A stretch of 64,000 nt of DNA, taken from assembly GCA_028829895.1 (NCBI GenBank), contig CM054180.1, forward strand, positions 93,370,135 to 93,434,134, in the 5' to 3' direction. Made by a program: the position numbers and the translations under genes. Position 1 is the first letter of the stretch, and each line of letters starts with the position of its first letter. The stretch comes from Sinotaia quadrata (Eukaryota; Mollusca; Gastropoda; Architaenioglossa; Viviparidae). A model generated the notes under the pieces. The model saw only the letters and a list, made by a program, of their open reading frames with translations, was not told the DNA's origin and made no database searches. Shown here piece by piece: positions 23,401 through 36,900 of the stretch.

Positions 23401-26400
23401 CAGTTTGCTCACCTCTAATTGCTCAAGTTCTTAGTTCAGTTTGTTTACCTCTAATTGCTCAAGTTCTTAGTTCAGTTTGTTTACCTCTAATTGCTCAAGT
23501 TCTTAGTTCAGTTTGTTTACCTCTAATTGCTCAAGTTCTTAGTTCAGTTTGCTTACCTCTAATTGCTCAAGTTCTTAGTTCAGTTTGTTTACCTCTAATT
23601 GCTCAAGTTCTTAGTTCAGTTTGTTTACCTCTAATTGCTCAAGTTCTTAGTTCAGTTTGCTTACCTCTAATTGCTCAAGTTCTTAGTTCAGTTTGCTTAC
23701 CTCTAATTGCTCAAGTTCTTAGTTCAGTTTGCTTACCTCTAATTGCTCAAGTTCTTAGTTCAGTTCTGCTTACCCCTAATTATTTAAGTTTTTTATTTTA
23801 GTTCAGTCTGCTTATCCCTAATTATTCAAGTTATTTTAGTTCAGTATCTTTACTCCTAATTATTCAAGTTCTTTATTTTAGTTCAGTTCTGCTTACCCCT
23901 AATTACTCAAGTTCTGTTGTTTGGGTTTTTTTTAGAATTCACAGCCTGCCTACCCCAAATTACACAAAATATTGGGGCTTTTTTCAAAGTTCATAGTTTG
24001 CTTTGATCACTGTGAGAATTTATAATTCAACAATTCATTAATGAAAAGTTTAAAGCTGAGAAAATCTCTCTGCACTCAAAAAATGACTTACTATAGTACT
24101 AGTGTGAATATTTAAACTTAGATGATTATATTTAAAGTATTAATAAATTGAAACTTAATTTGTCAGATACATAATATTATCTGAATTTTATTTATAGACA
24201 TGGCGTGTCTTCTGTGGACGAGTCTACACAAAAACTGACACTGTACTCACTGGAAGGGTAGGTAAAAAAATAACATTTACAATTTCTTTAGTTATGAGTA
24301 ATACATAGTATTTAGAGTTTCTTTAAGCTCTGATTAATAAACATCATTTGCAATTTCTTTAGCTGTGAATAATAAACTGTTTACAGTTTCTTTCACTGTG
24401 AGTAATAAACAACATTTACAGTTTCTTTCACTGTGAGTAATAAACAACATTTACAATTTCTTTAGCTGTGAGTAATAAACAGCATTTACAATTTCTTTCA
24501 CTATAAGTAATAAACAACATTTACAATTTCTTTCACTATGAGTAAATACAGTTCTTTCAGCTGTGAGTAATAAACAGTGTGTATAGTTTCTTTCAGCTAT
24601 GAGTAATAAACAATTTACAGTTTCTTTAAGATGAAAATAATAAATAGAATTTACAATTTCTCAAAAGAGGAGTATGTCCCCTATTTGGTGGGTTAACTAT
24701 TAATTTATGACTGCTTTTTTTCCTTGTTGCATAGTCATCTCTTAAAGATTTAATTATCAGTTTCAGTTTATTACTGCAATTTTGTTGTTACAGTTATCAC
24801 TTAATGACTTAGTTATCAATATTAGTTATAACTGTTGTTTTACAAATTATATTGCATCTCTCTGGCAACAGAGTTCAATGGCCAAATTCATTCTAAATTA
24901 CACTCTGTTACCTAGCTCTTACTGAAATATATATAACAACATATAATTCAAGATATGAATAATTGTTGCTAATGTTGTCTCCTAACAGCCATACTTACAT
25001 AAAATGAGGGCTGAAGGTATTCCACAATGCAGCCCCTGATTTGTGCATATTCTTGGGCAATGTAAATTTTATGCTAACCATAGTACATTTGTTTTATATT
25101 TCTTTGAAAACTTTATTTTGTTCTGTTCATTCTCATAAAGTGTTTGATTTTTCTTAAAATTAAAAAGCGTTTTCATTAATATTAATCAACCAATATCAGC
25201 TGAGTCAGTTTATACTCAGAATTTGTATCTTTTTCACAAAATATTTTAGGCTACTTTATGTGCAGACCTAGAGGGAATCTGATTAAGATTGCATTTTAGT
25301 CTTATTTTGGTTTGATGTATAATCTTATAATAATTTATGTTATCCTGTCTGAAGATTTGATTTATTTTTTAAACTTTATTGCTTTTGTTTAGCTATAAAT
25401 AGTGTGTTTTGTTTAGACATTTGTTTATGTTTTGTTCAGTTATTAGTTTATGTGAGGTTTTGAGTATCAGTTTATGTGTTATGTTTAGCTATCATTTTAT
25501 GTTTTGTTGTTTAGTTATAAATTTATGATCTTTTGTTTTTGCAGATTACCTCTGATTTTGGATATGTTTGGTAAAATATCTCCTGCACTCACAGAACTCA
25601 AAGAGGCAGTCCTTGAGATTATTAAATCTTTTGACCCCTGTGACCCTTACTGGAAGGTAAGTAGAAATCTTATTCAATATAAAGTTAAGAATTAAAGTAT
25701 ACCTTTAAACCAAATCAGTAAATAAAAACCTGCAAATCAAAGCACTACAATGGTAATATTTACTTAATCTTTCCTAAAACAATGCACATAGCAGTTTTGC
25801 TGCATGATCTCTCAAGTATAACAAGCACCTGTAGTCCTCAATAACAATAGATTTTCTCCTTTGATTTCAAATGTACAAATGTCTGCAGTGCTCAGTAACA
25901 GTAGTATTACTATTTGATCTCAAGTATAACAAGTGTCTGCAGTCCTCAATAACAAAAGATTTACTATTTGATTCTCAAGTATAACAAGTGCCTGCAGTCC
26001 TCAATGACAAAAGATTTACTATTTGATCTCAAGTATAACAAGTGCCTGCAGTCCTCAATAACAAAATATTTACTATTTGATCTCAAGTATAACAAGTGTC
26101 TGCAGTCCTCAATGACAAAAGATTTACTATTTGATTCTCAAGTATAACAAGTGTCTGCATTCCTTAGTAACAAAGGAATGAACTCATATAAGAAGAGACA
26201 TGAGACACATTGACATGGAAGTTAATTAATTTAAAAGTGAAACTTTTGATAAATGTTTTAAAATGTGAAAAATGTAATTCTTGTAAAATTATTATTGTAA
26301 ACTGTCATAAGTAGTGTTAGCATTGACTGCAGAATACTGAAAAGAAGTTGTAACATAGACTTTAGAAGATGGTAAGAAGTTGTAACATAAACTTTAGAAG

Positions 26401-27895
26401 ATGGTAAAAAGTTGTAACATAAACTTTAAAAGATGGTAAGAAGTTGTAACATAGACTTTAAAAGATGGTAAGAAGTTGTAACATAGACTTTAAAAGATGG
26501 TAAGAAGTTGTAACATAGACTTTAGAAGATGGTAAGAAGTTGTAACATAAACTTTAGAAGATGGTAAAAAGTTGTAACACACTTTAAAAGATGGTAAGAA
26601 GTTGTAACATAGACTTTAGAAGATGGTAAGAAGTTGTAACATAGACTTTAAAAGATGGTAAGAAGTTGTAACATAAACTTTAGAAGATGGTAAGAAGTTG
26701 TAACATAGACTTTAGAAGATGGTAAGAAGTTGTAACATTGATTTTAAAAGGTGATAAGGCAGTAATATTGACTTTAGAAGGCATTAAGATGTTGTAACAT
26801 TGACTTTAACTGATGTTAAGATGTTGTAATGTTAACTTTAGAAGATGTTAAGAAGTTGTAACATTGACCTTAAAAGTGGTAAGATGTTGTAATGTTGGCT
26901 TCAGAAGGTGTTAAGAAGTTGTAACACTGACTTTAAAAGTGGTAAGATGTACTTTAGAAAGTGGTAAGATGAAACATTAACTTAATAGGTGGTAACATGT
27001 AGCATTGACTTTAGAAGGTGGTAAGATGTAACATTGACTTTAAAGATGGTAGGATGTAACATTGACTTTAAAGGTGATAAGATGTAGTACTGACTTTAAA
27101 AAGGTGGTCAGATGTGGTACCATTGACTGTAGATCTATGATCAGAAGTGACAGCATTGATGGTAGTATTGTAGTAAGATGTGGTTAAGTAAGAAATAATA
27201 AAGCTTTAAGAAACAGTTGAGATTTGATAAAGCTGTATTGTGAGAGAGTATTGTATGGTGATTTGGTAGGTGTGCATGCTCATGTTATGAGATATGGTGT
27301 AGGATATGCTTATGCTGTGAAATTTGTTTGAGAACTATTAATTTGTGAGATTTGGTAACATAAAAATTAGTAATATGAGACAGTAAATAATGTTGCTGGT
27401 CATGATAGTGTAAATAAATAATGTTAGATGGGTTAATTAGTATGACTTGTGAGATGGGTGGTGTGACACATGGTATTTTTTATGTAATGTGTGAAATTTA
27501 GTAATTTTGTTTGATTTTATGAGATACCATTAATTTATTATGTGATGTAATATATAATGATATTAGATGTGGTGTGAGATTTAGTTTTTTAAAATGTGTT
27601 TTTTTGTGAGATGTACTAATGTCAAATATGGTGGTGTGAGGTGTATTATTAAAAGTTTTGGTGTCAGACATAGTAATGTTTGTTGCCACTATACCCTGGG
27701 GTGACTTTGTAATAATGACCTATACCAACTATATATAATTAGCTATGATACAAGACATCTACAAGTGCCTGTGCAGAGTATGGGTCACTGGTTAAATATG
27801 TATATCTGCAACCGTTATGCTGATATACTGGTACGTCGCCACGTTGGCTCTGCCCCCCACTCAGATCTCAGCTGAGAATCAATGTTTATGAATAA

Positions 27896-27932
<37 letters not shown>

Positions 27933-30900
27933 GATTATAATTAAACGAACAGAGGACAAGACGTAATCATGAGATCATCACTTTGGACTATGAAAATAAC
28001 AATAGAACTAACAAATATGTGTTTAAAATAATAACAAGAAATTTAATAAAAGAAAAGTTAACAAATCTGCCGGTCAATAGATCGGAATGTCCCAATCCAG
28101 CCAGGGACAAATATTAAGAGAAGCAGAATGGCCACACAGGCAAGCACGACAGGCAGCTATAAAACGAGCAGCCGAAAATAAAAAAAAAAAACCTGCAACA
28201 CAACAATTGCAAAGCCTAAGTGTCCAGTCCAGTGCTCTATTAATAATTACTAAGTTTGGCATAGGCCTCTGAAAGGAAGAATATTAACATGTTCAAAATA
28301 AAACATAGTATATAACATCCTAATAAAACCTAACCATTCACACAAATACAAAGACTTTTTTATCTATTTCAGCCATGTTTTTGCGTAATATGCACTCCTC
28401 ATTCTAACATTCAATTTAAATACAACAATGAAAATTTATATATAATATATATGGGAACATTCCCCATCATACAACAATGTTGCTAGATGTAATGGTGTGA
28501 CATGCATTAAATATATTAGCTATGACATTGTGAGATGTAGTAATTTTGTTAGATTTGATGGAAATAGGTGTAGACATTTTAAATGTATGAGATGCTATAA
28601 TTTGTCAGGTGTGGTGTGAGATTTAGTATTTTGTAAGATGTGGTGGTTTGAGATGTAATAATTTGTTACATGTGGTGGTGTTATATGTAGTAATATGTTA
28701 GATGTGGGGGATGTATGATTTAGTAATTTTTTGTTAGCTGTGGTGGTGTTATATGTAGTAATATGTTAGATGTGGGGGATGTATGATTTAGTAATTTTTT
28801 GTTAGCTGTGGTGGTGTTATATGTAGTAATATGTTAGATGTGGGGGATGTATGATTTAGTAATTTTTTGTTAGCTGTGGTGGTGTTATATGTAGTAATAT
28901 GTTAGATGTGGGGGATGTATGATTTAGTAATTTTTTGTTAGCTGTGGTGGTGTTATATGTAGTAATATGTTAGATGTGGGGGATGTATGATTTAGTAATT
29001 TTTTGTTAGCTGTGATGGTGTTATATGTAGAATTATTTAGACATGGGGTCTTACATATAGTAGTTTGTTACATGGTGATTTGAGATTGGTAATTTGGTAG
29101 ATACGGTGATGTGAGATGTAGCAATGTTAGATGTGTTATGAACAGTAATTTGTATTATTATATGTAATGGTTTGAGCTGTAGTAATTTGTTATATATGAC
29201 TGTGTGACTGATAATAATGTTATTATATGGTGGTGGTGGTGGTTTTAGAAATGTTTTCGGATGAGATGGTGTGAGATTAAGTGAATGTTATTTTTTTGTG
29301 AGATGTGGTATGAGACCTACTGTTGATGAGTGATTTGATGGTACAAAATTCAGCGAGTGTTATTGTTAGATGTGGTATGATAATACTATTAGTGAGAGAT
29401 GTGTTATTATGAGATTCAGCGAATATTATTGTTCAGTGCAATGTCAAAAATAAGGCATACTGTTGGTGAAAGATATGTTTAATGTAAGACTTGCTGATGT
29501 TATGACAGAATTGTGAAATATAATTTATGGAATATTGTTTTCTCCAGGATCAGGATGAAGAGGACATAGGTTCCGGAGTAAGTGAGACAACAGAAGTGGA
29601 GCACGACTCAGACTTGGATGATATTCTTACAATGGAAGAACTACAGTTAGCTTTACGCTCTCTTCAGATTCGAAGGTGTTTTTAAAAAAATATTGTCACT
29701 TTTTGATAAATTGTTTTTTTTTATTACTCTTTAATAAAAATGTGGAATTTACCAGTTGTGGCTTACTTTATTTAAAATATCATCCTATAGGCAGGCCAGA
29801 AAAAAATTACTGCGTGAAAAAAGTTTTGGAAATGATATTGTGTTATTTTCTTTGGTAGAAAAGTTTTGGAAATGATATGGGGTTATTTTCATTGGTAAAA
29901 AAGTTTTTGAAATGATATTGGGTTATTTTCTTTGGTAGAAACGTTTTGGAAATGATATGGGGTTATTTTCATTGGTAAAAAAGTTTTTGAAATGATATGG
30001 GGTTATTTTCATTGGTAAAAGAGTTTTGGAAATGATATGCGGTTATTTTCATTGGTAGAAAAGTTTTTGAAATGATATGGGGTTATTTTCATTGGTAGAA
30101 AAGTTTGTTGTAAGCACTTCATTGTCAAAAGTCTATTTAAATAAAACAGAATAATTATAAAATATAAAACATCAGCATAGCTTCTATCTTTCAAAGAAAG
30201 GTTGAGGTGAAACATTCATTTGAGTTGATTATTAACTATTTAAAATGTTTGAAATCATTACACACTAATTATACTCTGCAGTCATTCATTAGCCATTTAA
30301 ATGTACCATATTCTATTCATTGGCATTTATGCCCTTTGAAAGATGTTAATGACATTTTCAATCACTGAACTGCCCTTTGAAAGCTGTTAACGACCTATCC
30401 CATCACTGAATACCCTTTGAAAGCTGTTAATGACCTATCCTAGCACTATAAACTGCCTAATCCAAACAGAACTGTCTTATCCCAGCACTTCTTTGCTGTA
30501 AACACAGAACTGTCCTATCCCAGCACTTCTTTGCTGTAAACACAGAACTGTCCTATCCCAGCACTTCTTTGCTGTATCCCATCACTGAACTGACCTATCC
30601 CAGAGCTGAACTGACCTATTCCAGAGCTGAACTGACCTATCCCAGAGCTGAACTGACCTATTCCAGAGCTGAACTGACCTATCCCAGCACTGAACTGTCT
30701 TATCCTGGTACTGAAAGCACTGAATTGCTGTGTCCCAGCACTGAACTATCTTTTGAAACCATATGGCCATCTCTCCTGCTTGAGATGATGGAAAGATTTG
30801 AGGTCTTGTACTTTATAATTTAGCCACAGCCTTTATCATTATTGACCATGATATATTGCTCCGCTGTCTCCACTATGTATTTGACATTGATGGTAATGCT

Positions 30901-33900
30901 TTATCTTGGTTCAGATCATCTCTGCCTGAAAAGATTTCATTTGTCAGTAACTTGTAAACTTCCTGGCCCAGATGATCTTTGTTATGGATGTCTTACAGGA
31001 TTGTGGGGTTTGTTTTACTAGTCTTTTTTAAAAATTCTTTATAATACAACTGCTATCTAGTCATGATCCTGTCTCACAAGTTGTATGCTGATGATATTCA
31101 TTTAACTACTTACCCATATGAAATCATTTCCACCATCCAGAGTGTAGAAAAATGTGTTTCTGATGCTAGATCTTGGATTATTAGTAATAAGTTACAAACA
31201 AATGATGATAAAACTGCAATCATGTTTGATACTTCTAAAATAATTTCTAAACCCTTGCATTTCAGAGTTGCTGAATATGGTTGACATTTCTATTACATTT
31301 TGGTTAGTCACTTTGACATCTTGGTATCAATTTTGATAGCTCTCTTTCTCTCTCTCATAGCACCAAGCAATCTAGAGTGCAGATTAGTTGATGAACAGCT
31401 CATCTTGAGCTGCAACAAATCAGCACTATTCACATTTTTCTTTTAGTTGGTGCTTCAGAACCCTTGTGTGTTGACCTGTGCTCTCTAACTGTAACTCATT
31501 TCTCATGTCTACCCTTGTGTGTTGACCAGTGCTCTCTAACTGTAACTCATTTCTCATGTCTACCCTTGTGTGTTGACCAGTGCTCTCTAACTGTAACTCA
31601 TTTCTCATGTCTACCCTTGTGTGTTGACCAGTGATCTCTAACTGTAACTCATTTCTCATGTCTACCCTTGTGTGTTGACCAGTGCTCTCTAACTGTAACT
31701 CATTTCTCATGTCTACCCTTGTGTGTTGACCAGTGCTCTCTAACTATAACTTTTATGTCCAGCCCTGTATGATGATGCTCTCTGACTATAATTCTCTTTT
31801 CTCATGTCTACAGTTGTGTCTTCTGCAGAAACTAAAAAATAAACTGCAGCTAGGGCTAGGATTGTTCTTACAACTTTTCACTGGCTTCCTGTAAAATACA
31901 AGGTCTCTTCTCTTTTGTTATGCTTCACTGTCTGCTTCCAATCCTAATAACTGCCTGTACATTCTTCCTAGTAGCTTGCACTCATTTTCAGACAAATGCA
32001 ACTACTGTTTTTAATTTGTGTGCATCTTCAGCAGTTTAAGTGAACAATTTTGTTATGGTGTATTTTAATATTAATAAATAGTATAAATTAGAGTTTATAA
32101 TAAACACTCTCTTAAATCTTCCTCCTCCTCCTCCTTCTCTTGAAAATGTATCTATGCACTTCTTGTAAATTATTGAGATCAGTTAAGGCCTCCTCTTATT
32201 ACATTTATTTAACATTTTATTGGTATTAGGTTGGATGTTTATAATGTAAATTATTGAGATCAGTTAAGGCCTCCTCTTATTACATTTATTTAACATTTTA
32301 TTGGTATTAGGTTGGATGTTTATAATGTAAATTATTGAGATCAGTTAAGGCCTCCTCTTATTACATTTATTTAACATTTTATTGGTATTAGGTTGGATGT
32401 TTATAATGTAAATTATTGAGATCAGTTAAGGCCTCCTCTTATTACATTTATTTAACATTTTATTGGTATTAGGTTGGATGTTTATAATGTAAATTATTGA
32501 GATCAGTTAAGGCCTCCTCTTAATACATTTATTTAACATTTTATTGGTATTAGGTTGGATGTTTATAATGTAAATTATTGAGATCAGTTAAGGCCTCCTC
32601 TTATTACATTTATTTAACATTTTATTGGTATTAGGTTGGATGTTTATAATGTAAATTATTGAGATCAGTTAAGGCCTCCTCTTATTACATTTATTTAACA
32701 TTTTATTGGTATTAGGTTGGATGTTTATAATGTAAATTATTGAGATCAGTTAAGGCCTCCTTATTACATTTATTTAACATTTTATTGGTATTAGGTTGGA
32801 TGTTTATAATGTAAATTATTGAGATCAGTTAAGGCCTCCTCTTATTACATTTATTTAACATTTTATTGGTATTAGGTTGGATGCTTAAAATGTAAAATTG
32901 CACCCTTGTGGCTGTATAACAAGTTTTACTTCCAATATTTCTGTAAAAACCATGTTATTCTGACTTTAAACTATTTATTTATTTATTTGTCTCTATTCAC
33001 TTGCATCTTACAAACTTTGTTTTGAATTTTTTGTAATTGAATATTAAATTATTTAATATTTTAATTTTTTAAATAAAAATATTATCCAGTCATTCATTGA
33101 ACACTTATGACAAATATATTTATAATATGAAACAGTTTGGTTTAATGTTATAATATAGTATCATTCATTTTGTTTTGAAAAGAAGTGATAGTATTCTAAT
33201 ATTATTAAAATATGCATCAGTAAGATCAGAAAGAAAAAAAATAACTATACAAAAAAAACAATAAGTTTTAAAAAAATCTTAATGAAAGCAACATTCCAAC
33301 AATTATACTAGGAGTAATTGATCCCTTCTAGACAGCTCTAGCATGATTTTCTCAGTAGGCTAAATAAGCTGATAATTGCACACCCACTGCACAAAATATA
33401 AATCATTGTTAGACAAAGGGAGGGAATCAAATGAAGGTGTTAGACGGTTGCATGAGTATCATTCTACTTTGATCTAAGAAAAGTGAGATTTGTCCCAATT
33501 CCACTTATTACAATTGAATTAATTGAATTATTATTATTATTATTAATAATAAAAAGCACTATAAAGTCAGGATAAAATAAAATGGAGTAACAATAGGTGA
33601 AACAGGTTAAGGAAAAAATACAACTAAATGTCAATAATACTAATGATAGTTATCATGGCACCATGATAATAATAATAGTTTAATGATTAAGACAAAATTT
33701 TAATAATAATAATAATAAAGAGAAGAAAATAATATAACATTTTCATCTCAACCAAAATTAAAATAAATAAATCCATAAATAAAATATTTCCAGGCTAACC
33801 CCTAATTCTAACTCAACTCATATCACAGTACCGAACCCAACCCTGATCTACTCTGGTGCAAAGTCAGTATAAGCCAAACGTGACCCCCATTTAAGTTGAA

Positions 33901-36900
33901 GAAGGAGAATTCTAATATTTATCTTGATTGTTCTTTTGCAATAGAAAACGTATCTTAAAATCAATTTTGGAAGAGTGTACCCCAGCTGCTATTTCTGAAC
34001 TTGATGAGGTCGAGAGTAACATCAAGCAAGCACAGACAATTATACAGATTCTAGAAGATAAAGCTGGTTAGTAATCTCCATTTATGGATTACTTGTTATG
34101 TTGTAAGAAAATTCCATCTTAACCATATGACTTTTTAAAATATAAATGATTTTATTTCATTACATTTATTTTAAGAGGACATTTTTTTGTGGTGGTTTTA
34201 TTAAGTCTGGAAATACCAGGAAATCTTAGGTTCTAATTCATTGTTGAAATCATAAATATCAATCAACCTTGATTTAATTATTGAATTGCTTTGTGAATTT
34301 TCAGATGGCAAATCAACAAGTTCTGAAAACAAGTTTGACAGACATCTGTTAACTCGTACCTCACTTTTGCCCAAATCTGCCACACTGCTATCAAAGGTAA
34401 GGGAAAGGTTTTCTGCAGTTCATTCACTGTTTATATACCTTTAATGTAGTCACTATATATTTAACAATACTTAGTTATTTTTATACATAAGCTATGTATA
34501 TTGCATACCTTATTACCCATATACTTATGGAGTATTTATGCAAAATTGAATTGTTCTTTGGTTTGTCTGCTGGGTCACGATTGTAGACCTGAAACAAATG
34601 TTTAAACCACAGCCTAGATTTTCTGACAAGTTGACCTTGACCTGTGGCTGCACCATTTCACAGACAAAACTAAGATTCACATCAGTGCAGTGCATATACT
34701 GAGAACCTTTCACTTTCTTGAAAGTTAAGTCATATGCAGTTTACTTTGACTTTTCAGTTTTGTTAACAGAGCAGTGTAATTTTATAAAATGTACTGCAAA
34801 TAACAGTTTTCTCTCATTTTTATTTGGTGCTGAAAAGATTGTAGACTGTCTTTGAAGTTATGATGGTTGAGTGCTATTGCTGTATGCACATGTTAAGTCA
34901 GTTGAGGTTTGCATGAAATAAGAGTAAATTTATAATTATTTTTAATCAGTAGTCTATTTCTTTCATTCAAAGCAGAAAGTTGTGCATTCAGTTTTGTTCA
35001 CTTCAGCTATTCTGATTGTCAACTCATTATTGGATTATCAACAAGATCTGCATTCGATCATTGCATTCATTCACATACTGACTTTTTAAAAAGAAAACAT
35101 AAAATTGAATTTATGTGATATATTTGATGTGCTTAGGTGATGCACACATCTCACATTGTGCTTTCATTTTCAGACTGATAAATGAATTGATATGACAACA
35201 TATTGCAGTTTAATTGAGTATTTTGTTTTCAAAGAAATCTGTGTTTTAGAGCCATTAACCCAAATGAATGTTTTTGAAAGAAGTAGAAAATATATGTTGT
35301 TGGGTTTCCTGTCATCACAATAAATTATAAATACATATACACAATTGTTAGTAATCTTTAAAAGTAATTCTTTAGTCTATTATTTTTTTTTTAATTGAAA
35401 TGATCTGTCACCATTTTTGTTTAATTTCAAAATAAATAAATAAAAGTGTGCTTTAAGTTAAAAGGCAGGTACATATTCATTTTGCTGAGTAACAGAAGAA
35501 CTAAATTATTTACGAGCATTAAAAGTTGCACAAAGATATTGTCTAAATGAAAATAATATTACTATAAATAGCATAATTTTTATGCATATTGTAAATACTG
35601 AATGCCCCTCATGTCATATATCAAACTGCACTTCTTATATGCTGATGTCATTTTGTCATGATAATTTATTTCTATTTATTTCTATTACAGGACTGAAACA
35701 GACATCATTTGCTAATGTAGGATAGTATGTAGTTTTCTTTGAGTATTTTATTGCCAACTCCTCCACTTATGTTGGGGTTATTCTAAAAGTGAATTTCTTT
35801 TGAGAAAAAGTCTGAGCATTGGTTGGTACACCCCATATCCCATTGTAATTACAATGTTACATGTGTTGGAATGTCAGTTTAAGATCGTCAGAAGTGAATG
35901 CTACATATAGAAGTGTTGGAATGTCAGTTTAAGACCGTCAGAAGTGAATGCTATGTGTAGAAGTGTTGGAATGTCAGTTTAAGATTGTCAGAAGTGAATG
36001 CTATATGTAGAAGCATTGGAATATGTCAGTGTAAGATTGTCAGAAGTGATTGTTATCCTCATTAAGTGTGGGTGCTTGTGGCTTTAGGCTGATTTTGCAG
36101 CAGAATAGTAGGGGTCAGGTGGGGTGTTGTGGGATGTAGGGGCAGAATTAAGAGCTAGCTGTATGTTAAACCTGGCAATGGATTTATTCATTTTATTATT
36201 CTTGGATTTATATATTTTAATTTGGATGAGGTGAAAATGCTGTATTTTCTTTTACTTTTTTCTCTGTATTATTATTATTGAATTATTTTCCTAATCATTA
36301 GTATTACTATTATTATCATTACTATCATGATTGCTATCATTAGCATTGACATTTTGTCATATAGTAAATTTACTTATTGTTACTCAGTTTTATTTTATCT
36401 TGATTTTATAGTGCTTGTTATTATTAATAATTAAATTAATTCAACTGTAATAAGTGGAATTGGAAGAACTCTTACTTTTCTTAGTTCAAAAGTAGTCAAC
36501 CACCTAACAACTTTGTTTAAAATGTGATTCCCTCCCTTTGTCTAACAATGATTTATATTATAATCTTTAGTGCAGTATATATGCAATTATCAGCTTATTT
36601 AGCCAAGCAGATGCTCATGCCAGTGCTGTCTAGAAGGGGCTAAGAACCCCTGGTATATTTGCTGGAATGTTGTTTTTATTTAGAAAGTCAATTAACATTT
36701 TTCTTTCTGATCCCTAATAACATGTTTGACTTAAAAATCCCCTCAGGTATAGGCTTTTTTTGGTATCATGTAAATTAGCTGCCAAGTCAATTTGGCTATT
36801 TGAGATTATTCCTGTCTAGTTCCATTGAAAAAAGTAGGAGTATGTTTTATCCCATCGATCTGTAAGAGGACATCACTTTAAGATCATCAGAATTAAATGT

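Noticed and set aside
22905..23910. Regular 36-bp repeats resembling a CRISPR array
   Set aside because: Units are head-to-tail without spacers, and the genome is eukaryotic.
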